From NCBI GenBank assembly GCA_965202895.1, contig OZ241901.1, positions 4,154,001-4,218,000 of the forward strand: a DNA stretch of 64,000 nucleotides. The letters are read 5' to 3'. The DNA is from JAJDXW01 sp965202895. Its GTDB lineage: Bacteria > Pseudomonadota > Gammaproteobacteria > HK1. Position numbers and translations under genes: made by a program. The notes beneath the pieces are model-generated. The model was not told where the DNA came from. It made no database searches and saw nothing but the letters and a program-made list of their open reading frames with translations. Positions 35,836 through 44,227 of this stretch are shown here, piece by piece (positions within the stretch are counted from its first letter, which is position 1; each line of letters starts with the position of its first letter).

Positions 35836-37380
35836 GTGAGCCAGCCTCCCTCCCCTCCCCGGCCCGTTGAATCCCCCGCGGACTGGATCGCCCACCACGC
35901 GCGTTACTCCCCGCGGCGCGAGGCGGTCCACGACCTCGCATCGGGCCGGCGCTTCACCTATGCGGAGCTCGACGAGCGGATCGGCCGGGCCGCCCTCTGG
36001 ATGCGGGACCGGCTCGGGGTGGGCCGGGGCGATCGGGTCGCAGTCCTCTCCCACAACGACTCCGACGTCTTCGAGGTCCAGTTCGCGTGCCAGCGGCTGG
36101 GCGCGATCTTCCTGCCCCTCAACTGGCGGCTCGCGGCCCCCGAGCTCGAGTTCATCTGCGGCGACGCCGGACCGCGGGCGTTCCTGTACGGGGTCGAGTT
36201 CGAGGCGGCGGCCCGGGAAGTGGCCCGGGCCTGCGCCGTCGAGCACACCGCGGGGCTCGCCAACGGCGGGCCGAGCGAGTACGAAGCGGGGGTGGCCGGG
36301 GCGAGCGGAACCCTGGCCGACCCGGGGCTCGAGCCCGGCGACACCTGGACCATCATGTACACCTCGGGGACGACCGGACGCCCCAAGGGCGCCCGCAACA
36401 CCTACCGGATGGGGCTCTACAACACCCTCAACTCGGTGGCCGCCTGCGACGTGGGCCCCCGCACCCGCAACCTCGTCTTCCTGCCGACGTTCCATACCGG
36501 GGGGCTCAACGTGTACGCGAACCCGGTGTTCCACACCGGCGGAACCAACGTCGTCATGCGGACCTTCGACCCGGGGCGTTTCCTCCACGTCCTCTCGGAC
36601 CGCGAGACCCCGCTCACCCACGCCCTCGGGGTGCCCACGAACTTCCTCATGACCGCCGAGGAGCCGGGCTTCGCCGAGGCCGACCTGGGCCACCTCGCGC
36701 TCCTCGGGGTCGGGGGGGCGCCGGCCTCCCTCGCCCTCCTGGAGCGGTACGCCGAGAAGGGCGCCCCCCTCCAGCAGCTCTGGGGGATGACGGAGACCGG
36801 CCCGCTCGGCCTCGTCCTGAGCGCGGACCAGGCCCTCGCGAAGGCCGGCTCGTCCGGCCTCCCGGTGATGTACTCGGAGCTCGAGGTCGTCGACGAGCAG
36901 GGGCGCCCCCTCGGCCCGGACGCGACCGGGGAGCTGATGATCCGCGGACCCAACGTCACCCCCGGCTACTGGAACCGCCCCGAGGCGAACCGGGAGTCCT
37001 TCACCGAGGACGGCTGGTTCCACACCGGGGACGCGGCCCGCACCGACGAAGACGGCTACTTCTACATCGTGGACCGCTGGAAGGACATGTTCATCTCGGG
37101 GGGAGAGAACGTGTACCCGGTGGAGGTCGAGAACGCCGTCTACGAGCTCGACGGGGTGCTCGAGAACGCGGTGGTCGGGGTCCCGGACCCGAAGTGGGGC
37201 GAGGTGGGCCGGGCCTACGTGGTGCTGAAGGACGGATCGAACCTCGACGGCGGCGCGATCCTGGAGCATTGCCGCGACCGCATCGCGCGCTACAAGGTGC
37301 CGAAGGAGGTGCGGTTCGTCGACGAGCTGCCGCACAACGCGACCGGCAAGATCCTCAAGCACGAGCTTCCCCGCGACTGA
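35836..37380 (+). CDS. Acyl-CoA synthetase (AMP-binding)
   Basis: A 514-residue adenylate-forming ligase. Phosphate loop IMYTSGTTGRPKGARNTYR (about 173-191), A5 motif QLWGMTETGPLG, GWFHTGDAARTDEDGYFYIV and DRWKDMFISGGENVYPVEVE at the domain hinge, and the catalytic Lys in ATGKILKHELPRD at the end. It begins at GTG with AGGAG upstream; a longer frame reading through the 3' end of the ATPase gene is not credible. It shares its fold with the ligase at 0.3-1.9 kb but is not a close copy. The acid substrate is unknown. Confidence 0.9.
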   Translation: MSQPPSPPRPVESPADWIAHHARYSPRREAVHDLASGRRFTYAELDERIGRAALWMRDRLGVGRGDRVAVLSHNDSDVFEVQFACQRLGAIFLPLNWRLAAPELEFICGDAGPRAFLYGVEFEAAAREVARACAVEHTAGLANGGPSEYEAGVAGASGTLADPGLEPGDTWTIMYTSGTTGRPKGARNTYRMGLYNTLNSVAACDVGPRTRNLVFLPTFHTGGLNVYANPVFHTGGTNVVMRTFDPGRFLHVLSDRETPLTHALGVPTNFLMTAEEPGFAEADLGHLALLGVGGAPASLALLERYAEKGAPLQQLWGMTETGPLGLVLSADQALAKAGSSGLPVMYSELEVVDEQGRPLGPDATGELMIRGPNVTPGYWNRPEANRESFTEDGWFHTGDAARTDEDGYFYIVDRWKDMFISGGENVYPVEVENAVYELDGVLENAVVGVPDPKWGEVGRAYVVLKDGSNLDGGAILEHCRDRIARYKVPKEVRFVDELPHNATGKILKHELPRD

Positions 37381-37557
37381 GGCGGCCTCCTTTCATCCGT
37401 CGCCGACGTTCTTCGCGAACTCGCCGGTGACCCACGGCAGCCGCCCCCGGCATCGTCCACGAGGGGGGCCGCGGCCCCCCTCCCCCGCCCCTCCCGCTTT
37501 CCCGTCCCGCCCGCGCCGCCCCGCCGGGCGCGGCCGGATCGTCCGCCGCCTCCGCGG

Positions 37558-38361
37558 CTACCGGAACGCGCGGGCGACGGGGCCGACCGCGAGGCTCGCG
37601 AGAAAGAAGAACGCCGCCGACACCACGATCGACGGCCCGGCCGGCGTATCCAGCCAGAGGGATCCGAACAGTCCGAGGACCCCGGATGCGATCCCGATCG
37701 TCGACGCGACGACCGCCATCTGCTCCGGGGTGCGCGACAGCGCGCGGGCGGCCGCGGCCGGGATGATCGAGAGCGCGACGATCAGCAGCACCCCGACCAC
37801 CTTCATCCCCACCGCGACGATCGCGGCCATCAGCACGACGTAGAGCACCCGGAAGCGGAAGACCGGGATGCCCTCCGCCCGCGCGAGGTCCTCATGGAGG
37901 GTGGCCGCCACGAGCCCGCGCCAGAACAGGACGAGCACCGCGAGGCAGACCGCTCCGCCGCCCCAGATGACGGCGAGGTCCCCCGAGGTGACGGCCAGTA
38001 CGTCTCCGAAGAGGAAGCCGATGAGGTCGTGCCGGAATCCGTTCTCGGACAGGGCGAGGACGACCAGGCCGAGGGCCAGGGTGGAGTGGGACAGGACCCC
38101 GAGCAGGGTATCCGTCGCGAGGCGGCCGGTGCGTTCGAGGCCGGCGAGCGCGAGCGCGACCATGACGACGACCCCGAAGACCCCGAACCCGAGCCCGATG
38201 CCGAGCGCCGCGCCGATCGCGACGCCGAGGAGCGCCGAATGGGCCATCGTGTCGCCGAAGTAGGCCATCCGGCGCCACAGGAGGATGCAGCCGACCGGGG
38301 CCGCGACGCACGCCGTCCCCGCCGCGGCGAGAAGCGCGCGTACGAAGAAGTCATCCAGCAA
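37558..38361 (-). CDS. znuB: Zinc ABC transporter permease ZnuB
   Basis: A 267-residue membrane protein with about eight helices, of the ABC-3 family that imports zinc or manganese. Diagnostic segments: GCILLWRRMAYFGDTMAHSA with LLGVAIG, then DTLLGVLSHSTLALGLVVLAL, FLFGDVLAVTSGDL, and VGMKVVGVLLIVALSIIPAAAARAL. The start overlaps the ATPase stop by 11 bases. It ends the zur-znuC-znuB transcript, divergent from the His-rich zinc-binding protein gene. Confidence 0.92.
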   Translation of the reverse strand: MLDDFFVRALLAAAGTACVAAPVGCILLWRRMAYFGDTMAHSALLGVAIGAALGIGLGFGVFGVVVMVALALAGLERTGRLATDTLLGVLSHSTLALGLVVLALSENGFRHDLIGFLFGDVLAVTSGDLAVIWGGGAVCLAVLVLFWRGLVAATLHEDLARAEGIPVFRFRVLYVVLMAAIVAVGMKVVGVLLIVALSIIPAAAARALSRTPEQMAVVASTIGIASGVLGLFGSLWLDTPAGPSIVVSAAFFFLASLAVGPVARAFR

Positions 38362-39124
38362 CGCCCGACCCCCGTGTGCGCGCTCGCGCCGCCTCCCCGG
38401 CGAGGTCGTGCACGTGGTCGTGGGTGTGCCGGTAGACCGCCGCGGCGGTCGCCCCGTCCGGGCCGAACAGGCGGCGGAACTCCTCGTGTCCGACCACCTC
38501 CTCCGGCGCGCCCGTACAGCATATGTGGCGGTTGAGGCACACGACCCGATCCGTGGCGGCCATCACGATGTGCAGGTCGTGGCTCACCATGAGCACCCCG
38601 CAGCCGCGCCGTTCCACGATCCCGCCGATGAGCCGGTAGAGATCGGCCTCCCCGAGGTAATCCACCCCCTGCACGGGCTCGTCCAGGATCAGGAGGTTCG
38701 GAAGGCGCATGAGCGCACGGGCGAGGAGGACCCGTTGCAGCTCTCCGCCCGAGAGGTCCGCCACGCGGGCGGAGAGAAGGTGTCCGACCGAGGTCTCCTC
38801 GAGCGCCCCGGCCACCGCCTCGGGCGGGCGCCGGTCGGTCAGGAGCATCAGCCGCTCGACGGTGAGAGGCAGGGCGGGATCGACGTGGAAACGCTGCGGC
38901 ACGTAGCCGATGCTCGCCGCCGCGTCGCGGCGAACGGCGCCGGTGTCGGGCTCGAGGAGCCCGAGGAGCACCCGGATCAGGGTGGTCTTGCCGGACCCGT
39001 TCGGCCCGATGAGGGTCACGACCTCCCCGACCGAGACCGCGATGTCGACGTCGTGGAGGATCCACCGCCCGCCCCGGCGCACCCCGGCGCCGCGGGCCTC
39101 GACCAGCGGACTCGCTCCCGGCAC
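38351..39124 (-). CDS. znuC: Zinc ABC transporter ATPase ZnuC
   Basis: A 257-residue ATPase. Walker A IGPNGSGKTT, signature LSGGELQRVLLARAL, Walker B LLILDEPVQGVDYLGE and switch VSHDLHIVMAATDRVVCLN. The segment NRHICCTGAPEEV (Cys pair) and the C-terminal HTHDHVHDL His cluster are typical of ZnuC and may bind zinc. It lies nine bases after zur and overlaps znuB. Function: powers uptake of zinc from the periplasm. Confidence 0.93.
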   Translation of the reverse strand: MPGASPLVEARGAGVRRGGRWILHDVDIAVSVGEVVTLIGPNGSGKTTLIRVLLGLLEPDTGAVRRDAAASIGYVPQRFHVDPALPLTVERLMLLTDRRPPEAVAGALEETSVGHLLSARVADLSGGELQRVLLARALMRLPNLLILDEPVQGVDYLGEADLYRLIGGIVERRGCGVLMVSHDLHIVMAATDRVVCLNRHICCTGAPEEVVGHEEFRRLFGPDGATAAAVYRHTHDHVHDLAGEAARARTRGSGVAG

Positions 39125-39133
39125 GATACCGTC

Positions 39134-39652
39134 TCAGGCTTCGCCCGCCGGGCGGGGCCGGCATTCCGGGCAGCGGCCCGTCACCTCCAGGGCGTGGGCG
39201 TCCGGCTCGAACCCGGAGACGGCCGCGAGGTCACGGACCGCGAGCCCCACCGTCTCCCCGCTCGGCTCCGCGACCGTCCCGCAGTCCCGACACAGGAAGA
39301 ACACCGTACCGTGCTCCTCCTTCGGGCCGCGGCACGCGACGTAGGCGTTGCGGCTCTCGATGCGATGGACGAGCCCCGCGGCCTGGAAGAACGCGAGCGC
39401 GCGGTAGATCTGGGCGGGGGCCGGCCTCCGGCGCTTCCAGTCGAAGCGCTCCACGATCTCGTAGGCCCCCAGTGGACGATGTTCGGCGAGCAGGAGCCCG
39501 AGCACCGCGCGCCGGTTCTCCGTGAGGCGATCCCCGCGCTCGCGGCAGACCGCTTCGGCGCGGGCGAGACCCTCCGCGATGCACGTGTCGTGGTCGTGCC
39601 GCGGCGGCGGAAACGGCGACGACCTGCTTCGTGTCGGGCTACCCGGTTTCAA
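39134..39652 (-). CDS. zur: Zinc uptake regulator Zur
   Basis: A 172-residue Fur-family repressor of the Zur class. After a 20-residue Pro/Arg tail, HDHDTCIAEGLARAEAVC begins the family match; DRLTENRRAVLGLLLAEHRP and GAYEIVERF form the winged helix. Metal sites are the CxxC pairs CRDCGTV and CPECRP. The start is TTG at 39652, the first start codon that retains the HDHD region; the exact start is uncertain. It is the first gene of zur-znuC-znuB. The palindrome at 39681-39692 is 29 bp upstream, consistent with autoregulation. Confidence 0.9.
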   Translation of the reverse strand: MKPGSPTRSRSSPFPPPRHDHDTCIAEGLARAEAVCRERGDRLTENRRAVLGLLLAEHRPLGAYEIVERFDWKRRRPAPAQIYRALAFFQAAGLVHRIESRNAYVACRGPKEEHGTVFFLCRDCGTVAEPSGETVGLAVRDLAAVSGFEPDAHALEVTGRCPECRPRPAGEA

Positions 39653-39680
39653 GAGACGGCTCGCGTTCGCACAAAATGCA

Positions 39681-39692
39681 ATGATGTATCAT
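39681..39692. promoter_or_regulatory. Zur-box candidate between zur and znuA
   Basis: ATGATGTATCAT: arms ATGAT and ATCAT around GT, in an AT-rich patch (AAAATGCAATGATGTATCAT). It is the only such patch in the 102-bp divergent region, so one site could control both transcripts. The match to published Zur consensus sequences is only partial. Confidence 0.6.
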
Positions 39693-39754
39693 CATACCCT
39701 CTCCAGACGGCGTCCGCTCGGCGCCGTCCCGATCCACACCTGAAGGGAGGCGTC

Positions 39755-40870
39755 ATGCCGAACGTTCGCAACCTGCTTCTCGGGCTCGGGGCCGCAGTCC
39801 TCGGGGCCGCTCCGAATATATCAGCCTCGGCCGATGCGCCGGCCGTGGTCGTGAGCATCCCGCCGATCCATTCCCTGGTCGAGGGGATCATGCGGGGGGT
39901 GGGCCGGCCGGCCCTGCTCGTGCCGGGCGGAGCTTCGCCCCACTCCTGGTCGATGCGCCCGTCCGAGGCCCGGATGCTGGAGGGCGCGGACGTCGTGGTG
40001 TGGATGGGCGAGGGCCTCGAATCGTTCCTCGTCCAGCCCCTCGAAGCGCTGGCCGCCGACGCATACGTCCTCGAGCTCTCCCGGGCGGAGGGCGTCACCC
40101 TCCTCCGCCACCGGGGGGGCGGCGCGTGGGAGGAGCATGACGACCACCACGGCGAGGAGGAGCACCACGATGACGAACACCGCGAAGGCGGGCGCGACGA
40201 CCACGAACACGAAGAGGAGAAGCACGACGACCACGAACATGCCGAGGGCAAGCACGACGAGGACGAGCACGACAGCCACCGCGCCGAGGCCCACGGGAAG
40301 GAAGATGAAGACCGGCACGTGCACCGGGAGGACGGTCACGAGCATCACGCCGGCGAGTACGACATGCACCTGTGGCTGGACCCGGCCAACGCCGCGGTGA
40401 TGGCCGGGGCGGTGGCCGATGCCCTGGCGCGGCTGGACCCGGAGCATGAGGGCGTCTACCGGGAGAATGCAGCCGCCCTCGAGGCCCGCCTCCACGCCCT
40501 CGACGAAGAGCTGGCGGAAGCCTTCGCTCCGGTGGCGGACCGGGGGTTCATCGTGTTCCACGACGCCTGGCAGTATCTCGACACCCGATACGGCCTCCGG
40601 GCGGTCGGCTCCGTGACCGTCAACCCGGACCATGCGCCCGGGGCGGCGCGTCTCGCCGAGCTCCAGGAGAAGATCGCGGAGGCGAAGGTGGACTGCGTGT
40701 TCGCCGAGCCCCAGTTCGAGCCTCGCCTGGTCCGGACCCTGGTGGACGGCACGGGGGTGGCCGCCGGCGTCCTGGACCCGCTCGGGGCCGGGCTCGAGGC
40801 CGGGCCGGACCTCTACTTCGACCTCATGCGGGCGAACGCCCGCGCATTCCGGGCCTGCTTCGGGCACTGA
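39755..40870 (+). CDS. znuA: Zinc ABC transporter substrate-binding protein ZnuA, with long His-rich loop
   Basis: A 371-residue periplasmic protein with a short signal region (NLLLGLGAAVLGAAPNISAS). Zinc ligands of the family appear as His39 in IPPIHSLVEG, His63 in GGASPHSWSMRP, His205 in DMHLWLDPANA and the C-terminal Asp in LDPLGA. Between residues 127 and 199 is an insert with about 20 His and many Asp/Glu, much longer than the usual His-rich loop. Such loops are thought to sense or store zinc. Start ATG follows GAAGGGAGGCGTC. Divergent from zur; expected to be repressed in zinc. Confidence 0.93.
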   Translation: MPNVRNLLLGLGAAVLGAAPNISASADAPAVVVSIPPIHSLVEGIMRGVGRPALLVPGGASPHSWSMRPSEARMLEGADVVVWMGEGLESFLVQPLEALAADAYVLELSRAEGVTLLRHRGGGAWEEHDDHHGEEEHHDDEHREGGRDDHEHEEEKHDDHEHAEGKHDEDEHDSHRAEAHGKEDEDRHVHREDGHEHHAGEYDMHLWLDPANAAVMAGAVADALARLDPEHEGVYRENAAALEARLHALDEELAEAFAPVADRGFIVFHDAWQYLDTRYGLRAVGSVTVNPDHAPGAARLAELQEKIAEAKVDCVFAEPQFEPRLVRTLVDGTGVAAGVLDPLGAGLEAGPDLYFDLMRANARAFRACFGH

Positions 40871-40989
40871 CCCGCCGCTCGTTCCCGCCGGCCTCGGGCA
40901 CGGGCCGGGGCCGGCGGGACGGGAACCGGGAGCGGGCCGTTTCGCGCGGACCGACTCGCGGCCAGGCATCGATGCCCACCACTCTTCCT

Positions 40990-41132
40990 GAGAACGGCGC
41001 GCCTTCGAGACGGATGTGTCCCGCCCGAAAATGGGACGACGAGACCCATCCGTGGGAGGCGCCGTTCCCAGGACCTTCCCCGCTCTGATTCGACCGAACC
41101 GGGTCCGCCCGCGCGAACCAATTCGCAGCGTG
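40990..41132 (+). repeat. Partial copy of a dispersed palindromic repeat
   Basis: Contains GGATGTGTCCCGCCCG, ATGGGACGACGAG and CATCCGTGGGAGGCGCCG; the right half (from about 41048) matches 104-185. GTGTCCCGCCCG and ATGGGACGACGAGG also match the copy at 5.7 kb. The remainder of the gap 40871-41549 carries no recognised gene; GGCCCCGGACCA-type units repeat at 41486-41522. Confidence 0.55.
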
Positions 41133-41549
41133 AAAAAACTCTCATGGTCGGTCGCCTGCCCACCCCGAAGGCATGAAATCGTCGCGGCCTCGGGGGGCCG
41201 AACCGATGTGGTACTCCGGACCTGACGCTTGCTCTTTCGGGGTGGCGAAGGGCCGGACCACTCGGGGCAGTCCGTAAGCCGATCCGCCTCCCGCATAGAA
41301 GGCGTTGACGACCGAACCTGCGGAAAAACAATGGATTCCGCGGGAGGCGCTCTTTCGTGTCCCGGGTTGAGAATTTCACGGCAAGCCCCGGGGGGTCGGG
41401 GACGAACCCCTTGATCCGGCCACGGGCCGGGCGGGCCGCCGCTCCGGCGGCCCGGGGCGAGCGCGGCCCCGAGCCCGGCTCCAGGCCCGGCCCCGGACCA
41501 GGCCCCGGACCAGGCCCCGACCCCGGGGCCTCGGACCGCCGCAGCCGGC

Positions 41550-42890
41550 TCAGTACGGCCCCGGAACGATCGCGCTCCCGTCGCTGAACCGCTCGAACCG
41601 GAAGCGTTCGAGGTCATGGCCGTGGGGACGCCCCTGGACCAGGTCCGCGAGGACCCGGCCCACGCCGGGGCCGATCCCGAAGCCGTGTCCGCTCATGCCC
41701 GTCCCGAGGAAGAGCCCCCGCGGGGCGGGCGCTTCGCAGATGTAGGGAACCGCGTCCGGGGTCACGTCGATCATCCCGCCCCAGAACTCGGCCATTCCGG
41801 CTTCCGCGAGCCGCGGGGCCTGGGTGGGAAGCCGGGCCGAGATCCGCCGGAGGGCGGTCTCCGACGGCGGCGGGTTCAGGACCCGGGTCTTCTCGAAAGG
41901 GGTGACGTCGTCCGCCGTCCAGCGCCGCCGGCCCCCCCAGCTTCCCGGGAACCCGCGCGGCGGGCCGACGCCGAGGCGAAGGTCGCGCGCGCTCGCCCGG
42001 AGAAGGGACCGGAACTTCGTGAAGTATCGGAACGACCGCGGCCCGACGTAGTGCTCGACGAGGTCTCCGTTCGCCACCGTGTAGCCCCCGTCCGCCCGGC
42101 GGCGGATGCAGAGCCGCGGCGAGTACACGGCCGGCATCTCGGGGCCGTCCACCGGGTTCGTGCGCCCCGCGGTGGCCCGGACCGTGAGCTGGGGCAGGTC
42201 GAGGCCGAGGTTCGAGGCGAAGTACGAGGTCCATGCCCCGCCCGCGAGCACGATCGCCTGTGCGCCGGTCCGGCCTCGTTCGGTGTGGACCGCCCGCACC
42301 CGCCCCGCCCCCGTCTCGACGGTGCGCACGGCACAGCCCTCGACGATGGCCGCGCCGAGCCGCCCCGCCGCGCGCGCGAGCGCCGGCACCGCGACGAATG
42401 GCTCCGCCCGGCCGTCGCTCGGGGTGAAGATGCCGCCCGTCCACGCGCCGTCCAGCGCGGGGACGAGCGCTTCGACCTCCCCCCCGGTCAGGATGCGCGA
42501 ATCGAGCTGGTGCTGCGCCGCGAGCTCCCTCCACTCCTCCCAGCGAGCCATCCGGCCGGGGTCGTTCGTGACGTAGAGGCATCCGCATTCGGTGAAGGCG
42601 AGGTCGCGCTCGCCGGTCTCCTCGGCGAGTCCACGCCAGATCCGGGTCGACTCCATGACGATCGGCAGCTCGGACGGGTCCCGCCCCTGCTGCCGAACCC
42701 ATCCCCAGTTCCGGCTCGACTGCTCGCCGGCCACCCGCCCCTTCTCGAAGACCGCGACCCGGACCCCGTTCCGGGCGAGGAAGTACGCGGTGGAGACCCC
42801 CACCACGCCGGCCCCGATGACGGCCACGTCCACCGCTTCGGGCAGCGGGCCGTCGAACGCGATCGGTGTCGCCTCGGAGATCATCGGCAT
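41550..42890 (-). CDS. FAD-dependent amine/D-amino-acid oxidoreductase (DAO family)
   Basis: A 446-residue flavoprotein. The dinucleotide-binding motif is VAVIGAGVVGVSTAYFLARNG (about 23-43), followed by VAVFEKG; the C-terminal FAD segment is GLFLGTGMSGHGFGIGPGVG. Central blocks WGWVRQQGRDPSELP and GCLYVTNDPGRM place it in the DadA/glycine-oxidase/sarcosine-oxidase-like DAO superfamily. Cytoplasmic or peripheral; it would oxidise a secondary or D-amine to an imino acid. ATG of MPMISEAT is used, with an internal ATG two codons in. Specific substrate unknown. Confidence 0.85.
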   Translation of the reverse strand: MPMISEATPIAFDGPLPEAVDVAVIGAGVVGVSTAYFLARNGVRVAVFEKGRVAGEQSSRNWGWVRQQGRDPSELPIVMESTRIWRGLAEETGERDLAFTECGCLYVTNDPGRMARWEEWRELAAQHQLDSRILTGGEVEALVPALDGAWTGGIFTPSDGRAEPFVAVPALARAAGRLGAAIVEGCAVRTVETGAGRVRAVHTERGRTGAQAIVLAGGAWTSYFASNLGLDLPQLTVRATAGRTNPVDGPEMPAVYSPRLCIRRRADGGYTVANGDLVEHYVGPRSFRYFTKFRSLLRASARDLRLGVGPPRGFPGSWGGRRRWTADDVTPFEKTRVLNPPPSETALRRISARLPTQAPRLAEAGMAEFWGGMIDVTPDAVPYICEAPAPRGLFLGTGMSGHGFGIGPGVGRVLADLVQGRPHGHDLERFRFERFSDGSAIVPGPY

Positions 42891-43180
42891 CGTGGCTTCC
42901 CCTATTCTCCGCTACTGCACGTTCCGCCACGCCCCGGGGCAACGCCTTTCGTTCCCCGATCCGGTAGCGGCGGCGGTGCACACGCCTGGCCACCCTCCGG
43001 GCGGCCCCTTCCCTCTCCGGCGCCCCGGCGCCTGCCGGTTCGCCGACGCCTCCTCCTCCCGGAGGCCGCCAGGGGGAGGCGGCCCCGCCGCGGGCGGGCG
43101 GCGGTCGCGCCCCGCCCGTCGACCGTCGATCCAGAGGGATAATGACGGATCCCGAGCCCCGTCCCAAGAGGAGACCCTCG

Positions 43181-43711
43181 ATGGTCGAAGCATCCTCCGG
43201 CCCCGAACGCGGGTCGTTCCGCGAGCTTCTTCTGCTCCGCCACGGCCACGCGGTCCCGCACGGCTCGGTCGAGCCCGACTTCGACCGCCCGCTCGACGAG
43301 CGCGGAAGGTCCGACACCGCGTGGATGGGGCGATGGGCGGTCGATGCCGGCGTCGTCCCCGACCGGATCATGGCCTCGCCGGCGAGGAGGGCGCGGGAGA
43401 CGGCGGAAGGCTTCTGCCGCGCGACGGGCCTCTCCCTCGACACCATCCGGTGGCGGCAAGGCATCTACGACGCCCGCGTCCCGGACCTCCTGCGGGTGCT
43501 CGCGGAGACCCCCGCGGAATTCCGGCGGGTGATGCTGGTCGGCCACAATCCGGGCTTCGAGCAGCTCGCGGGCCTCCTCGCCCACGGGGACCCGCACCGG
43601 GTGCGGCTCGCGACCGCCGCCGCCGCCCGGCTCCGGATGCCGGGGGACTGGACCGGCGCATCGCCGGGCGAGGGCGAGATGATCGAGGTGGTCCGGCCGC
43701 CCAAACGCTGA
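43181..43711 (+). CDS. Histidine phosphatase family protein, SixA-like
   Basis: A 176-residue phosphatase. The catalytic RHG motif is in LLLLRHGHAVPHGS, the second His in MLVGHNPGFEQLA, and RIMASPARRARETAEGF supplies the phosphate-binding Arg. SixA proteins dephosphorylate the phosphocarrier His of histidine phosphotransfer proteins. ATG at 43181 has GAGGAGA at ideal spacing; an in-frame ATG at 43142 would add 13 Pro/Arg-rich residues. It is divergent from the FAD oxidoreductase gene. Physiological substrate unknown. Confidence 0.85.
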   Translation: MVEASSGPERGSFRELLLLRHGHAVPHGSVEPDFDRPLDERGRSDTAWMGRWAVDAGVVPDRIMASPARRARETAEGFCRATGLSLDTIRWRQGIYDARVPDLLRVLAETPAEFRRVMLVGHNPGFEQLAGLLAHGDPHRVRLATAAAARLRMPGDWTGASPGEGEMIEVVRPPKR

Positions 43712-43893
43712 CGGCGCGCGTGGTCGAAGCGGCCTGGAACGGGGTGCCGCCCGCCGCCGGAGCGGACCGGGGTCCTCGCGACGATGGCCGGACGGATATC
43801 CGGGCCGACGTCCGGGATCCGCCTCCTCCCCGCTCGCGGGCCCGCTCCAGCCGTGCGCCATTCCTCCCTCCCCCGGATGCGCGGCGCCCCATC

Positions 43894-44060
43894 GAGCCCC
43901 GGGCGCTGTTTGTAACCTCTTGATATATGAGGGTGGAGATCGGGAGTCAAGATATTCTTTACCCCCACGGAGACGGCGTTCTTCCGTGGTTCGGGTTCGG
44001 TTCGAGGGGGTTGCTGGCGGATTTCACCCCACGGAGCCACTTGTGCACATGCCTCCCCAT
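43894..44060 (+). repeat. Dispersed repeat, copy lacking the hairpin module
   Basis: From CCCCGGGCGCTGTTTGTAAC through TTGATATA, the CGGAGACGGCGTTCTTCCGT block, and GGATTTCACCCCACGGAGCC, this follows 5572-5714 closely. Then ACTTGTGCACATGCCTC joins directly to what in the 5.7 kb copy is the far end (GCACATGCCTCG), so about 150 bp with the 39-bp inverted repeat are missing. The gap 43712-44227 has no gene. Confidence 0.75.
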
Positions 44061-44227
44061 CCCCTCGCACTTTGCCGTGCGCACCCTTTCAGCGAGCCTG
44101 TACGGTCGGCGCACGGTCTCGTTCCGATCCGGTCTTCGTTGCCTGGGCCCCGATTCCCCCCTCCGTGACCATCCCCTCCTCCCGGCGCGAGCCGGCGCCG
44201 TTCATCGGGTGCCGAGGCGACGGGCGT

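Noticed and set aside
40137..40400. Thr-rich frame opposite in phase to the znuA His loop
   Set aside because: Frame-shifted reading of GAC/CAC codons; the znuA frame explains the sequence.
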